DNA of 64,000 nt, taken from NCBI GenBank assembly GCA_052318935.1, contig JBQRKO010000013.1, one strand, 5' to 3'. This document shows, piece by piece, positions 17,158-26,571 of the stretch. The notes under the pieces were generated by a model. That model ran no database searches and was not told the origin of the DNA. It worked only from the letters and a program-made list of their open reading frames with translations. The translations under genes and the position numbers were made by a program. The DNA comes from Niallia sp052318935. GTDB lineage: Bacteria > Bacillota > Bacilli > Bacillales > Cytobacillaceae. Each line of letters opens with the position of its first letter. Within the stretch, counting starts at the first letter, position 1.

Positions 17158-18126
17158 TCAATGTCTTTCTTTTTCTAACTTTACTAGTGCTTGAATGGTT
17201 TCTTCAATACCTTTTTTATACGGAGTAGCCGGAATCGGTCCGACAAGCCGTTCGTATTTGCTTCCATCTAAAATGACTGGCTCCTCTGTTAAATACAGCA
17301 TTTCGACAATCTCGCGAATAATCGGGTTAAACATGCCGATAAAAGTTAACGATGCTTTTCGTAATGGAATGATGGGCTTCGCGATCCCTCTTGCTTTTTG
17401 AGCAAGTTGAACAAACTCTCTACCTGATATAACACCAGCACTCGGAATGTTCCAATTATGACCGTAGGCCTCATCCTTGCTCGCTAGTTGGACAATCATA
17501 ACAGCAGCATCAGGCAAATAGACGTATTCACGCGGTACGGTCATATTTCCAATGAACATTGCTGTTTTGCCTTCTGCAATAGCTTCCATTGTCATTCCCA
17601 AATAGGAGCTTTTGTTTGCGGTAGGGCCGTAATAATCTGGCAGCCTTACAATGAGACGCTTCGACTGATTCCAACGGGAATGAAAGATTAGCTTTTCGAA
17701 TTCGAGCTTCACTTTCCCTTTTTTCGTATGGGGATTTTTAGGATGTTCTTCATTAACATATTTTGTCTCAGCACGCCCATAAGGATAGATGCCATCTACA
17801 AATACAACTTTCGTCCTCAGTTTGCTGGCTGCTTCAAGAACAGTCTTTCCTAAAGGGAGCTGCTGGTCTTCCATTTTGTTGTACGGAACCGCTGCACATT
17901 GAAAAATCACATCTGCTTCCAATGCTGCTTTATAAACATCCTCTACTTGAAAAACATCTCCAGTCTGAAGAGTCAGATGCTCTGGATTCCCGTAAGACTC
18001 TTTTAGCTTAATGAGTTTATCCAATGAACGTCCAAAAGCAATGGTAGGGATGTCTCTTTTCATTAATTCCCCAACAATTGCCGACCCTGTTCCGCCTGTC
18101 GCTCCTAATACGATTGCTTTTTCCAT
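17158..18126 (-). CDS. NAD(P)-dependent epimerase/reductase (SDR, atypical)
   Basis: 322 residues. A Rossmann fold starts at once with KAIVLGATGGTGSAIV (glycine motif GATGGTGS). Later parts are VVFVDGIYPYG, a possible YGxxK-like loop and VRLPDYYGPTANKSS, as in NAD-dependent epimerase/dehydratase relatives. The start is set at 18126: AAGGAG lies 13 bases upstream, and a GTG at 18138 is too close to it. A TetR operator lies directly before the gene, matching the one at the neighbouring tetR gene. The substrate is unknown. Confidence 0.8.
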   Translation of the reverse strand: MEKAIVLGATGGTGSAIVGELMKRDIPTIAFGRSLDKLIKLKESYGNPEHLTLQTGDVFQVEDVYKAALEADVIFQCAAVPYNKMEDQQLPLGKTVLEAASKLRTKVVFVDGIYPYGRAETKYVNEEHPKNPHTKKGKVKLEFEKLIFHSRWNQSKRLIVRLPDYYGPTANKSSYLGMTMEAIAEGKTAMFIGNMTVPREYVYLPDAAVMIVQLASKDEAYGHNWNIPSAGVISGREFVQLAQKARGIAKPIIPLRKASLTFIGMFNPIIREIVEMLYLTEEPVILDGSKYERLVGPIPATPYKKGIEETIQALVKLEKERH

Positions 18127-18156
18127 CGTTATTTGCACACTCCTTATTTTTATAGT

Positions 18157-18176
18157 TAGTGATTAATCAATCACTA
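18157..18176 (-). promoter_or_regulatory. TetR operator upstream of the epimerase
   Basis: TAGTGATT-AATC-AATCACTA, an inverted repeat with 8-bp arms. It is nearly identical to the operator at 18761-18782. Confidence 0.75.
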
Positions 18177-18200
18177 TTTTTGATTAAAAAATAGACGCTT

Positions 18201-18728
18201 TTATTCGTCTATTTTCATTAGCTCTGGCAAATGCAGCGACATGGATATATTGCACAGCATGCCTTTCGCCAGAAACAGCAAAGTTCGTTCTCCAGGATTT
18301 GTGATGCCAGCATCATGGAAAGCCTTATATACCATTTGCCTGATTTCTCTGAATCCCTCCTGCATTACCTGCATAATCGAGTTCTCTTGAATAGACTGTG
18401 CCTGCATTTGTAAGAGAATTTCATTGCGATGAGCATTCATGATCTGTTCATAAGAGGCAATTAGTTCACCTTCTAACCGGTTGGCTGGAGCTGAATCAAT
18501 GACTTTACGGAAAGAATCCATGATCCGTTTCCATGATACTTTTAACGCTTCGATCAGCAGCTCCTCTTTAGTAGAAAAAAACTTGAACACATATGGCTGA
18601 GAAATTTCGGCTCTCTCAGCAACTTTTGCTGTAGTAGCCCTGTAGTAGCCCATTTCGGCAAAAATCTCAATCGCTGCCGAAATGATTTGTGATTGACGAT
18701 TGGCTGAAGTTGCAGATGGTTTCGGCAT
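18201..18728 (-). CDS. TetR/AcrR-family transcriptional regulator
   Basis: 175 residues. The HTH at about 25-52 is TTAKVAERAEISQPYVFKFFSTKEELLIEALK. The ligand domain is shorter than in most TetR proteins. It precedes the epimerase gene on the same strand; matching palindromes before both genes show an autoregulated two-gene unit. AGAGGATGAACGACC gives the ribosome site. Confidence 0.88.
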   Translation of the reverse strand: MPKPSATSANRQSQIISAAIEIFAEMGYYRATTAKVAERAEISQPYVFKFFSTKEELLIEALKVSWKRIMDSFRKVIDSAPANRLEGELIASYEQIMNAHRNEILLQMQAQSIQENSIMQVMQEGFREIRQMVYKAFHDAGITNPGERTLLFLAKGMLCNISMSLHLPELMKIDE

Positions 18729-18760
18729 GGTCGTTCATCCTCTATTTTTTAGATTAATAA

Positions 18761-18782
18761 TTAGTGATTGATCAATCACTAA
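18761..18782 (-). promoter_or_regulatory. TetR operator upstream of tetR gene
   Basis: TTAGTGATTGATCAATCACTAA is a perfect 22-bp palindrome 32 bp before the tetR start codon. Confidence 0.8.
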
Positions 18783-18989
18783 TTGTAGTATAGTTTATTT
18801 TTCTCTGGTATACAAGAGGAAACGCAAAAATTTATTAATTGTCTTCTCAAACTTCGCAGTTATAAATTCCTCTTCATGTATTGCCATAACTTGGTTTAGA
18901 GCAATTAGAAAAGGGTGATTGATTAGTCTTTTAGGGTGTTTTTTTTGCAAACATTATTCCTTACAAATAGGGGCTTACTTTCCGTTTCA

Positions 18990-19088
18990 GGTACTCGCTT
19001 TCCGTGGGGCGTGCGATGAGCCTCCTCGGCGCTTGCGCCTGCGGGGTCTCATCTAACCCGCTAATCCCACAGGAGTCTCGCACCTTCC
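18990..19088 (+). repeat. GC-rich palindromic repeat (family B)
   Basis: CGCTTTCCGTGGGGCG...GAGCCTCCTCGGCGC...GGGGTCTCATCT...CACAGGAGTCTCGC. It faces the next copy (19294) in the opposite orientation, about 200 bp apart. Between them I see no gene. Confidence 0.7.
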
Positions 19089-19293
19089 ACTTCAATTAAG
19101 CCGTTTTATCAATTAGTTGTTGTCGCTGAACTGGTGAAAACACCCACCTTATAGAAATAGACTCAAGCGGCACTTTTTGGTAGAACAACGTTGAATAATA
19201 ACATGAAAAAAATCAACGCTACTATTGTTTAGCAATAATACCTTGCAATGAAATTCGAAAACAAGAACTTATTTTAAAACAAGTTGCTTGTAA

Positions 19294-19408
19294 CGGAGGG
19301 TGCGAAGACTCCTGCGGGAAATGTGGGAAGGCTGAGACCCCGCAAGGCAAAGCCGAGGAGGCTCAGCTCCCACCCCGCGGAAAGCGAAGCAACCCGTAGT
19401 GGAAAGCA
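19294..19408 (-). repeat. GC-rich palindromic repeat (family B)
   Basis: The reverse-oriented partner of the 18990 copy: GACTCCTGCGGGAAATG...GAGACCCCGC...GCCGAGGAGGCTC...CCCGCGGAAAGCG. The pair forms a large inverted arrangement in an 850-bp gene-free region. Confidence 0.7.
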
Positions 19409-19585
19409 ACCTCAACAATAAAAAACAAGCTTCCCTTTTTATTGTTCTAAACCGAGTCATATCAAGATTTGCAAACGAATTTAAAGGTACGAAGTTTGAG
19501 TTGTCTTTCATTGAACTCTCTATAAAATTTGTTTATGGTGAATATAGTTGAAAAAATTATAAAGGAATAGAGGAGTGTGGATAGT

Positions 19586-20776
19586 ATGATTCATCATTTT
19601 GATGAAATAGTAAATCGTCGAAATACCTATTCTGTAAAATGGGATGGCGGCAAAATCATTAAGGCAATGAAGCTGACAGAAAGATTTGATGACGACACAA
19701 TCCCATTATTTATTGCCGATATGGATTTGCCTGTTCCGCAAAGCTTAGTAGATGCTTTGCATAAAACCGTTGATAACAGGATATACGGTTATTCTCTTTT
19801 TCCTGATGAATATTATCATGCTATCCAAAACTGGTTTAAAAAAAGGCATGATTGGGATATAAAAAAAGAAGAGATTGTCTACAGTCCTGGAACAGTTCAT
19901 GCAATTAATATGGCAGTACGGGCATTCACAGAAGAGGGGGATGGTATTATTATTCAGCGTCCTGTGTATCCTCCATTTACGTTTGCTATTGAAAATAATA
20001 ATCGAAAGCTGTTAAATAATTCACTTGTATGTAATAGTGAAGGTTATTACACCATCGATTTTGATGATTTTGAAGAAAAGGCAAAAGAAAGTACGACGAA
20101 AATGTTTATAATGTGCAATCCTCATAATCCTACGGGAAGAATTTTTAACGAGGAAGAGTTGAAAAAATTATCTAAAATTTGCACAGAGAACAATGTGTTA
20201 ATTGTGGCAGATGAAATACACGGTGATTTAATTAGAAGGGATCAAACATTTATTCCAATAGCAAAAATTGCAGAAAATAATGATCATATTATCACTTGTA
20301 CAGCGATTAATAAAACCTTTAATGTAGCGGGACTTCATTGTACTAATATGGTCATTCCAAATCTTAAGCTGCGAAATAGATTGAAGAAAACAATGGGGCA
20401 TCAAATGGCATCTCCTTTTACCATTGCAGCGCTTATCGCTGTATACAATGATGGGGAAGAATGGCTGGAAGATGTAAAAGAGTATATTGACGGTACGATG
20501 GTAATGGTAAAAGAGTTTTTAGCTGAAAAAATGCCAAAGGTAAAAGTGGCTATTCCAGAAGGAACATATATTATGTGGCTGGATTTCAGCGGATACGGCA
20601 TTTCACCAGAAGAAGTACATGATCGCATCTACAACAAAGCCAACGTTTTATTAGAAGATGGCAGCATGTTTGGCGAAGAAGGGATTTCTCACCAAAGAAT
20701 TTGCATTCCATCTCCTAGACCGATAGTAAAAGAGGCGTTGGAGAGGATCTCCAGAGAGTTTGAGGATTTAGCATAG
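19586..20776 (+). CDS. patB: PatB/MalY-type PLP-dependent C-S lyase
   Basis: 396 residues, fold-type I aminotransferase family. Visible signatures are IADMDLPVPQSLVDAL, MCNPHNPTGRIF, VLIVADEIHGDLI and TAINKTFNVAGLH, where the K binds pyridoxal phosphate. PatB/MalY enzymes cleave cystathionine or cysteine conjugates to thiol, pyruvate and ammonia. The start ATG at 19586 has AGGAG ten bases before it; the in-frame GTG at 19577 abuts that site and is rejected. It is a single gene, followed by a bidirectional terminator shared with the aldo-keto reductase. Confidence 0.88.
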   Translation: MIHHFDEIVNRRNTYSVKWDGGKIIKAMKLTERFDDDTIPLFIADMDLPVPQSLVDALHKTVDNRIYGYSLFPDEYYHAIQNWFKKRHDWDIKKEEIVYSPGTVHAINMAVRAFTEEGDGIIIQRPVYPPFTFAIENNNRKLLNNSLVCNSEGYYTIDFDDFEEKAKESTTKMFIMCNPHNPTGRIFNEEELKKLSKICTENNVLIVADEIHGDLIRRDQTFIPIAKIAENNDHIITCTAINKTFNVAGLHCTNMVIPNLKLRNRLKKTMGHQMASPFTIAALIAVYNDGEEWLEDVKEYIDGTMVMVKEFLAEKMPKVKVAIPEGTYIMWLDFSGYGISPEEVHDRIYNKANVLLEDGSMFGEEGISHQRICIPSPRPIVKEALERISREFEDLA

Positions 20777-20788
20777 GGGTCTGACCCC
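20776..20788. repeat. Solo 13-bp palindrome GGGGTCTGACCCC
   Basis: Overlaps the last base of the patB stop codon. It is identical in form to the tips of repeat A. Confidence 0.5.
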
Positions 20789-20791
20789 TAA

Positions 20792-20829
20792 AAAAGATCG
20801 CTCCAGTTCATAAACTGGAGCGATCTTTT
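20792..20829. terminator. Bidirectional terminator (patB / aldo-keto reductase)
   Basis: A 16-bp perfect stem, AAAGATCGCTCCAGTT with AACTGGAGCGATCTTT, flanked by A-run and T-run on both sides, between convergent genes. Confidence 0.9.
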
Positions 20830-20837
20830 ATACTATC

Positions 20838-21662
20838 TTATCGCATATGCAGTTCGTTTGGATGTGGTCCTTTGCGTCTATCTTTATTTAATGCATTAAT
20901 TTGGCTCATTTCTTCTGCAGTTAGTTCGAAGTCAAACACGTTAAAGTTTTCTTCGATTCTTGATGGGGTTACAGATTTAGGGATGACAATCGAATTATTT
21001 TGCAAATGCCAGCGAAGTACTGCTTGAGCTGGAGTTTTGCCATGGGACTCCGCAATCTTTTTAATCACTTCGTCTTGCAGCACTTCTCCACCTTGGTCAA
21101 GAGGACTCCATGCTTCCACAAAGATATCATATTTTGCACAAAATTCCTTCAGCTCATTTTGCGATAGATATGGATGACATTCAACTTGGTTTAATACAGG
21201 CTTTACTTCACATTCTTTTAAAATTCGTTCTAAGTGTTCGATTTCGAAGTTGCAAACGCCAATTGCTTTTACTCGTCCATCTTTATAAAGCTTTTCTAAT
21301 GCTTTATATGTATCTACATATTCATCAAATTCAGGAGTAGGCCAGTGAATTAAATATAAATCAACATAATCAAGGCCTAATCTTTCTAAGCTTTCATCAA
21401 ATGCGCGCAGTGTATTTTCATAGCCTTGATCACTATTCCAAACTTTTGTCGTAATAAATAATTCTTCATGAGGAACGGAAGCTTCTTTAATTGCTTTCCC
21501 AACGCCTGCTTCATTTTTATAAATCATGGCTGTATCAATGGATGTATAACCGACTTCGATTGCTTTTGCAACTGCAGTGGTCGCTTGTTCATCTTCCACT
21601 TGCCAAACTCCAAATCCAAGCTGAGGCATTTTTAAACCGTTGTTTAATGTAACAAAATTCAT
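20838..21662 (-). CDS. Aldo-keto reductase (YvgN-type)
   Basis: 275 residues, a TIM-barrel NADPH-dependent reductase. GFGVWQVEDEQATTAVAKAIEVGYTSIDTAMIYKNEAGVG carries the catalytic D and Y. K (TTKVW) and H (LIHWP) follow, and SVTPSRIEENFNVFDF is the cofactor region. Its length and motifs match Bacillus YvgN/YtbE glyoxal and methylglyoxal reductases. The start is at 21662, where AAAGGAGAG stands six bases upstream; an upstream in-frame start precedes this site and is not used. Convergent with patB. Confidence 0.9.
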   Translation of the reverse strand: MNFVTLNNGLKMPQLGFGVWQVEDEQATTAVAKAIEVGYTSIDTAMIYKNEAGVGKAIKEASVPHEELFITTKVWNSDQGYENTLRAFDESLERLGLDYVDLYLIHWPTPEFDEYVDTYKALEKLYKDGRVKAIGVCNFEIEHLERILKECEVKPVLNQVECHPYLSQNELKEFCAKYDIFVEAWSPLDQGGEVLQDEVIKKIAESHGKTPAQAVLRWHLQNNSIVIPKSVTPSRIEENFNVFDFELTAEEMSQINALNKDRRKGPHPNELHMR

Positions 21663-21844
21663 TTTACACTCTCCTTTTGCATTTGAGTTCACTTACAGTC
21701 TATCTTTCACCGATATAAATTTCAAATATAAGGTTCTCATTATTTGTAAAATTTCAGTCAACATTAAAATGGGGACTAGAATACTAATTTTAATCCATGA
21801 CAACGATCTTCAGCTGTTGTACCAATTGGCGATGTAAAAATTAA

Positions 21845-21878
21845 AATGACCACAGTACTCAAGAATACTATGGCCATT
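21845..21878 (-). terminator. Terminator of the secreted-protein gene
   Basis: AATGGCCA...TGGTCATT stem with inner AGTA/TACT pairing, followed on the minus strand by TTTTAATTTTT. Confidence 0.65.
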
Positions 21879-21919
21879 GAATAATCTATTAACTATTTCT
21901 TTGTATAAACGAAAGTATA

Positions 21920-22636
21920 CTATCCATCGGCCTCTCCAGTACGCAACTTAATTGCAGATCTTGCATACCCTGATTTACTTTTAATTTTTCCGTAAACTGT
22001 AGAGTACTGTGTTAATGTACCTGTCGATTTTCTTTTATATGGTTTAAAAACTATATAACCAGCCTGACCTTTATTAATTGTAAATGAATATGTACTTGAA
22101 GAAGACTTTGCCGAAGTTAAAGAAAAACTAGCACCTGTATCTATAGCTTTAATTTCTGATGATGCACTTACACTATAAGATTTAGAAACAGTTGCTTGCC
22201 ATTGTTTATCAACTCTACAACTTGAAGTAGTACAATCTATACTTGCTGAAACTTTGATAGGGTTGCCATAATACTTTGTTGCTGAACTCTCTTTATAAAC
22301 CCAAGTTCTTAAATCAACATCAGCATAAGGAGTTATTGTAGGATCTTGTGGAGTTTTGTCTGTACTAATAAACTCGTTCGCTAAATCCTCTTTTTCTGTT
22401 AAATTAGTAGATTCTTTGTACTCTTCTTCAGAAACAGGAACAAGTCCATTTTCAGTTGTTTTAAAAGGTGTTATTTCAGCACCTAATTCCTCATCATAGA
22501 ATTTTTCAACATTTGGTTGGCTAAGATTGATATTTTGTTCTTCTTCTGCTGCATACCCTTTTGACGCAGTTCCAAATGAAAGGCTTATTCCCAAAGCAAG
22601 TGCAGTTAAAAGAACAGCAAACTTCTTAGATTTCAA
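21920..22636 (-). CDS. Secreted protein of unknown function
   Basis: 238 residues with a clear Sec signal peptide (KKFAVLLTALALGISLSFG, cleavage probably at GYA-AEEE near 29). An acidic linker follows (about 30-105). The C-terminal domain (about 105-238) is rich in S, T, Y and K. It has alternating polar/hydrophobic strands (SKSYSVSASSEIKAI, ASFSLTSAKSSSSTYSF) and a close cysteine pair CTTSSC. The pattern would suit a beta-sheet or pore-hairpin protein, but I recognise no family. It is 80 bp downstream of a membrane-anchored protein gene on the same strand. Confidence 0.75.
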   Translation of the reverse strand: MKSKKFAVLLTALALGISLSFGTASKGYAAEEEQNINLSQPNVEKFYDEELGAEITPFKTTENGLVPVSEEEYKESTNLTEKEDLANEFISTDKTPQDPTITPYADVDLRTWVYKESSATKYYGNPIKVSASIDCTTSSCRVDKQWQATVSKSYSVSASSEIKAIDTGASFSLTSAKSSSSTYSFTINKGQAGYIVFKPYKRKSTGTLTQYSTVYGKIKSKSGYARSAIKLRTGEADG

Positions 22637-22716
22637 TATAAAATTCCCCCTTCAAAGTTAATATATAAAAAAATTAACAAAAAAGGTTTTATATGTAAAA
22701 GCATTTTTTGATAGCA

Positions 22717-23247
22717 TTATTCTAAACTAGGAACTAATAGATAATATATTTTTGATTTTTTATTAATATGAGGAACTATATTTTCATCAGTTTCAGTCTC
22801 GATTATAATGTTTTTTGAGTCTGCGATTCCAGCATATAATTTATATTTATTACCAGAAGGAGTCTTAACGTCACCTGAGATAGTAGTGGAAGTTTTATCA
22901 GCAGTGTTATAAATAACAGTATCATCACCATTTTTGTTCCAAATAAATTTTTTATCTTTCCAAGTTAAAGTACCAGTACCTACACCTATTTCCTCGTTCT
23001 TTTTAAATTTATATACTACAACTTTTTCATTATCGACTAACTTTGTTTCATCTATGATCTCTACAATATTAGGTGTTTGCTTTTTGGCATACTCTAAAGC
23101 TTCTTGTTCAGTATCAAACTGTTTTCCTGTTTCTTTTAAGGAATCTACATTTGTTTTCTCTAATCTATTATTATTAGTAATAATAAATATTCCCGAAACT
23201 ATAACCAAAGCAATTAAAATGAAAGAGATAATAAACTTCTTCTGCAT
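22717..23247 (-). CDS. Membrane-anchored extracytoplasmic protein, unknown
   Basis: 176 residues. One N-terminal membrane segment (FIISFILIALVIVSGIFII, about 4-22) is followed by an extracytoplasmic domain. EQEALEYAKKQ appears near the start, then beta-type sequence (YKFKKNEEIGVGTGTLTWKDKKFIW). The start at 23247 follows GGGGGAT at good spacing; the longer reading frame (to 23337) has no ribosome site. It probably forms a unit with the secreted protein at 21920. The function is unknown. Confidence 0.7.
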   Translation of the reverse strand: MQKKFIISFILIALVIVSGIFIITNNNRLEKTNVDSLKETGKQFDTEQEALEYAKKQTPNIVEIIDETKLVDNEKVVVYKFKKNEEIGVGTGTLTWKDKKFIWNKNGDDTVIYNTADKTSTTISGDVKTPSGNKYKLYAGIADSKNIIIETETDENIVPHINKKSKIYYLLVPSLE

Positions 23248-23473
23248 AAAAATCCCCCAATTTATAAAAATTTGCAATATTAGTAATTTTAACAAGTCAG
23301 AGTGTCGAATTAAAGGGTAATTGGAAAAAGTAATCATATCTTTAAAATACTGTTGCTTTTATGTAACATTTAAGCCTTCAGGCTCTAACGTAAAATACTT
23401 AAAATTAGACTTGCAATTCTATCAAGTAAATGTATATCATATACACTTCTAGTTGGCAGCAAAGAAAAAAGTA

Positions 23474-23516
23474 AAAGGCAGAATTCATCCATCTTCGGGC
23501 AAATTCTGCCTTTTTC
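23474..23516. terminator. Terminator after the UbiB-type gene
   Basis: AAAAGGCAGAATT and AATTCTGCCTTTTT form a strong stem with T-runs on both strands. It lies inside an 88-codon ORF, which argues against that ORF being a gene. Confidence 0.8.
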
Positions 23517-23628
23517 AGTTTGGGAAATAGTAAAAAAGCAGTATATAAAATCAGTCAATTTCTGTTTAGGATTATTGTTATTTCTTACATTCATTTTACC
23601 AACGCATTTAATGTGATAATTCCATATC

Positions 23629-25254
23629 TCATCTATCTCTTCGTTTTTCATGCATGTACTTCATCCATTTTTTCAATTTATAACTAAAGAGAAAGTATCC
23701 GATAAAAGAGATGGCAGTTATTCCGGCAGACAGCTTCCAAATGAGAGCGTTAGAGATATAGATGCCTGCTATAACCCCTGCTAACCCAAATAATATTAAT
23801 TGGAAAAGATGTTTTTTATTATTTTCATAAATCGTAAATTGAAATTGTCTTCTTTGCTCCATCTCCTTTAACTGTTCTAATTTTTGTGGTGTATTTAAAA
23901 ATTCCGTAACAGAATGAAAAATTTTAAAGATCGGCTGCGACTGAATCCATTGCCAAACAAAGGCCCATTTCTGACTTCCTTGTTTGTTTAACCATTCCAT
24001 AAAAACAGGTTTTCCTAAGTCGATGAGTTCTTCCTCTGGTGCTAGATTGAGGATAATTCCTTCAATCGTTACGAAGGAGCGGCCTAAAAAGACAAATCTT
24101 GTTGGAATCTGAATGGGCAGTGCTTGAATGATATCGTTCATCTCCAATTTTAATGCCAGTAGATCCATTTCTTTTAATTGGGAGGGCTCAAAGGACATAA
24201 ATTCAGCTAATAATCGTTCCATCGTTCTTGATTCTGCTTCAGGGAGCAAAAATCCTAAATGTGATAAGCAATCAACTGCTTTAGCATAATTTTTTGAAAG
24301 AAAACTTTCTATTAATGCTTGAAAATAAATCGCATCCTTTTTGGTAATCTCTCCGATCATTCCAAAATCAAGTAAGATGATCTTTCCTTCCTTTGATACA
24401 AGAATATTTCCTGGATGTGGATCTGCATGAAATAAACCAGGCTCGAGCCATTGGGGAAGGAACACCTTGATAAGCCTTTGAGCCAACTCTTGTCGACTTA
24501 CTGCTAGCTCATCTAAAGCTTCCGTATTGGTGATTCGTGTTCCTTCTACCCATTCCATCACAAGTATATTGGACGTGCTAAGTTCAGAATAAATAGAAGG
24601 AATCTGTACGATCTCCACCTCTTTAAATCGCTCTTTAAAATACAGGATGGTTTCGAGTTCCTTGGAATAGTCAAGCTCACGTTCAATTACTTCTTTTAGT
24701 TCCTTCAATAGGACTTTAAAATTAATAAACCCTTTTGGAATCGGAACAAGGTGATCAGCAAACCAAATGATTATACCTAAAATACGAAAATCCGTTTGTA
24801 TAATGGAATCGATAGAGGGACGCTTTACTTTAATCGCAACTTCTGTTCCATCTGTCAAAATCCCTTTATAAACTTCTCCAATCGATGCGGAGGCAATAGC
24901 TGTTTTTTCAATGGAAAGAAAATGTTGATTAATGGATGTTCCCCATTCTGCTTCCAGAATTTCCTGAATCTCACTCCAGTTGGAAGGAGGAACTTTATCG
25001 GTAAGATCTTCGATTTGACGTATAAATGCCTTAGGAAGCAAATCAGCACGAGTGCTGAGAATTTGCCCGATTTTAATAAGCAAACCTTCTAACTCAAACA
25101 AAGTTTTTCGAAAGCGTTCTCCTATTTTCCCCCAAAGGTTTTCCCATTCCTCTTTCGGCTTTCTTCGGATTTTATACCAGTAAATTTGAAGGAAGATGAT
25201 AAAGGACATAGAAAGCACCTTTGACATTCGCATCAGCTTATTTCTTGTTTTCAT
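23629..25254 (-). CDS. UbiB/ABC1 (AarF) family atypical kinase
   Basis: About 541 residues. The KxGQ motif is present as LIKIGQILSTRADLLP. The alanine-rich loop IASASIGEVYKG replaces the usual glycine-rich loop, followed by VAIKVKRP and a catalytic region with FHADPHPGNILV and ILLDFGMIGEI. Two hydrophobic segments near the C terminus anchor it in the membrane. UbiB proteins support isoprenoid-lipid metabolism through ATPase or atypical kinase activity; the target in Bacillaceae is unclear. The start is ATG 25254 or 25260. The upstream antiporter gene on the same strand is about 110 bp away. Confidence 0.9.
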   Translation of the reverse strand: MKTRNKLMRMSKVLSMSFIIFLQIYWYKIRRKPKEEWENLWGKIGERFRKTLFELEGLLIKIGQILSTRADLLPKAFIRQIEDLTDKVPPSNWSEIQEILEAEWGTSINQHFLSIEKTAIASASIGEVYKGILTDGTEVAIKVKRPSIDSIIQTDFRILGIIIWFADHLVPIPKGFINFKVLLKELKEVIERELDYSKELETILYFKERFKEVEIVQIPSIYSELSTSNILVMEWVEGTRITNTEALDELAVSRQELAQRLIKVFLPQWLEPGLFHADPHPGNILVSKEGKIILLDFGMIGEITKKDAIYFQALIESFLSKNYAKAVDCLSHLGFLLPEAESRTMERLLAEFMSFEPSQLKEMDLLALKLEMNDIIQALPIQIPTRFVFLGRSFVTIEGIILNLAPEEELIDLGKPVFMEWLNKQGSQKWAFVWQWIQSQPIFKIFHSVTEFLNTPQKLEQLKEMEQRRQFQFTIYENNKKHLFQLILFGLAGVIAGIYISNALIWKLSAGITAISFIGYFLFSYKLKKWMKYMHEKRRDR

Positions 25255-25372
25255 TATCAATCGTCTCTTTTCTTCTTGTTTTTTAAACGGTTAAGTAAAT
25301 TCGTATTTCTAACTACGATTCATAATAATCTTTAGCAACTAAAACGGGCTAACTTTTGGGGAAAATTATTTG

Positions 25373-26524
25373 CTAAGCGGCACTAGTTCCCTTTTTCGTA
25401 TTTAATTTAAAAAACCATTTCATCATTGGAGGGGTTACAATGGTTGTCACAAGTACCACCACAACAATCACGGCAAACATGTCTTGACTTAGCAGCTTTG
25501 ATTCTAAGCCAATAGCTGCAATAATTAATGCTACTTCCCCACGGGAAACCATTGCTGCACCTATTCCCATTGAGCTGTTCCAGCCAAATCCAGCTGCTTT
25601 CGCACCAATAGCAGCACCAATTAACTTAGTTAAAATAGCTAATATACTAAGGATAATGATAAGCCCTATATTTTTTGTGATCCCAGTAAATTGTGCTGTA
25701 ATACCGATTGAAGTAAAAAATACAGGAACAAAGATGGAATAACTGATTGTTTCCACTTTCTCAAAAACTTCATGTTTGAAATCTGTTACACTAATGGCTA
25801 CGCCGGCAATATATGCACCAATGATCGCAGCAACCCCCGTAAATTCTGCTAAGTAAGCATAAACAAAACAGATAATAAGAGCAGACGAAATGACTGTTTC
25901 TGTTACTTTTAACGTGGAAAACTTGTTTAAAAACCAAGGAATTACTTTCCAGCCAATAAGGATGGCTCCTGCAAAGAATAAAACTTTCTTTAAAATAACA
26001 GTTGTTAATTGAACATCCCCACCAGCAAAACTCATTAAGAATGCCAATGCAATGATAACTACCACATCATCAATTACAGCTGCTCCTAATATAGTCATTC
26101 CTTCAGGTGTTTTTAATCGGTTCATCTCTTTTAGTGCCTGAACAGATATACTTACACTTGTTGCAGACAGCAATAGTCCTAAGAACCAAGATTCCATCGT
26201 TGTTAGATTTAATAGGGTACCAGCAAAATAACCTAAACCAAGTGGGATAAGAATCCCACCAAAACCTACAAAAGTAGAGGCTTTGCCAGTTCGCTTAAAT
26301 TCATCTATATCCGTTTCCAATCCAGCAATAAACATTAATAATATAACACCTATTTGACTAAATTCAGCTAATGTTTCTGTCTCAGTCACTAATCCTAATA
26401 TTGATGGACCAAGCACAATTCCAATTAGGAGTTTTCCAAGAACGGAAGGCTGCCCTAATCTCACACTAAGGCTGCCAGCTATTTTTGAGGCAATTAAAAT
26501 AATGGCTAATTGAAGTATTAACAC
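25373..26524 (-). CDS. CPA2-family monovalent cation:proton antiporter
   Basis: 383 residues with about 12 membrane segments. GQPSVLGKLLIGIVLGPSILG, FIAGLETDIDEFKRTG, SATSVSISVQAL and AVIDDVVVIIAL (the acidic pair used in transport) define the NapA/KefB-like Na+/H+ or K+/H+ exchanger family. There is no C-terminal RCK domain. The start is taken as GTG 26524, preceded by AAAGGTGGT seven bases upstream. The longer reading frame would run back into a terminator hairpin (26572-26616), which makes an upstream start implausible. Confidence 0.87.
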   Translation of the reverse strand: MLILQLAIILIASKIAGSLSVRLGQPSVLGKLLIGIVLGPSILGLVTETETLAEFSQIGVILLMFIAGLETDIDEFKRTGKASTFVGFGGILIPLGLGYFAGTLLNLTTMESWFLGLLLSATSVSISVQALKEMNRLKTPEGMTILGAAVIDDVVVIIALAFLMSFAGGDVQLTTVILKKVLFFAGAILIGWKVIPWFLNKFSTLKVTETVISSALIICFVYAYLAEFTGVAAIIGAYIAGVAISVTDFKHEVFEKVETISYSIFVPVFFTSIGITAQFTGITKNIGLIIILSILAILTKLIGAAIGAKAAGFGWNSSMGIGAAMVSRGEVALIIAAIGLESKLLSQDMFAVIVVVVLVTTIVTPPMMKWFFKLNTKKGTSAA

Positions 26525-26571
26525 GTAAATTACCACCTTTCGCATGATTTTTTTATAAAAAAATACAAAAA

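Noticed and set aside
23385..23651. 88-codon minus-strand ORF
   Set aside because: It spans the strong terminator of the UbiB-type gene, overlaps the end of that gene, and has no ribosome site.
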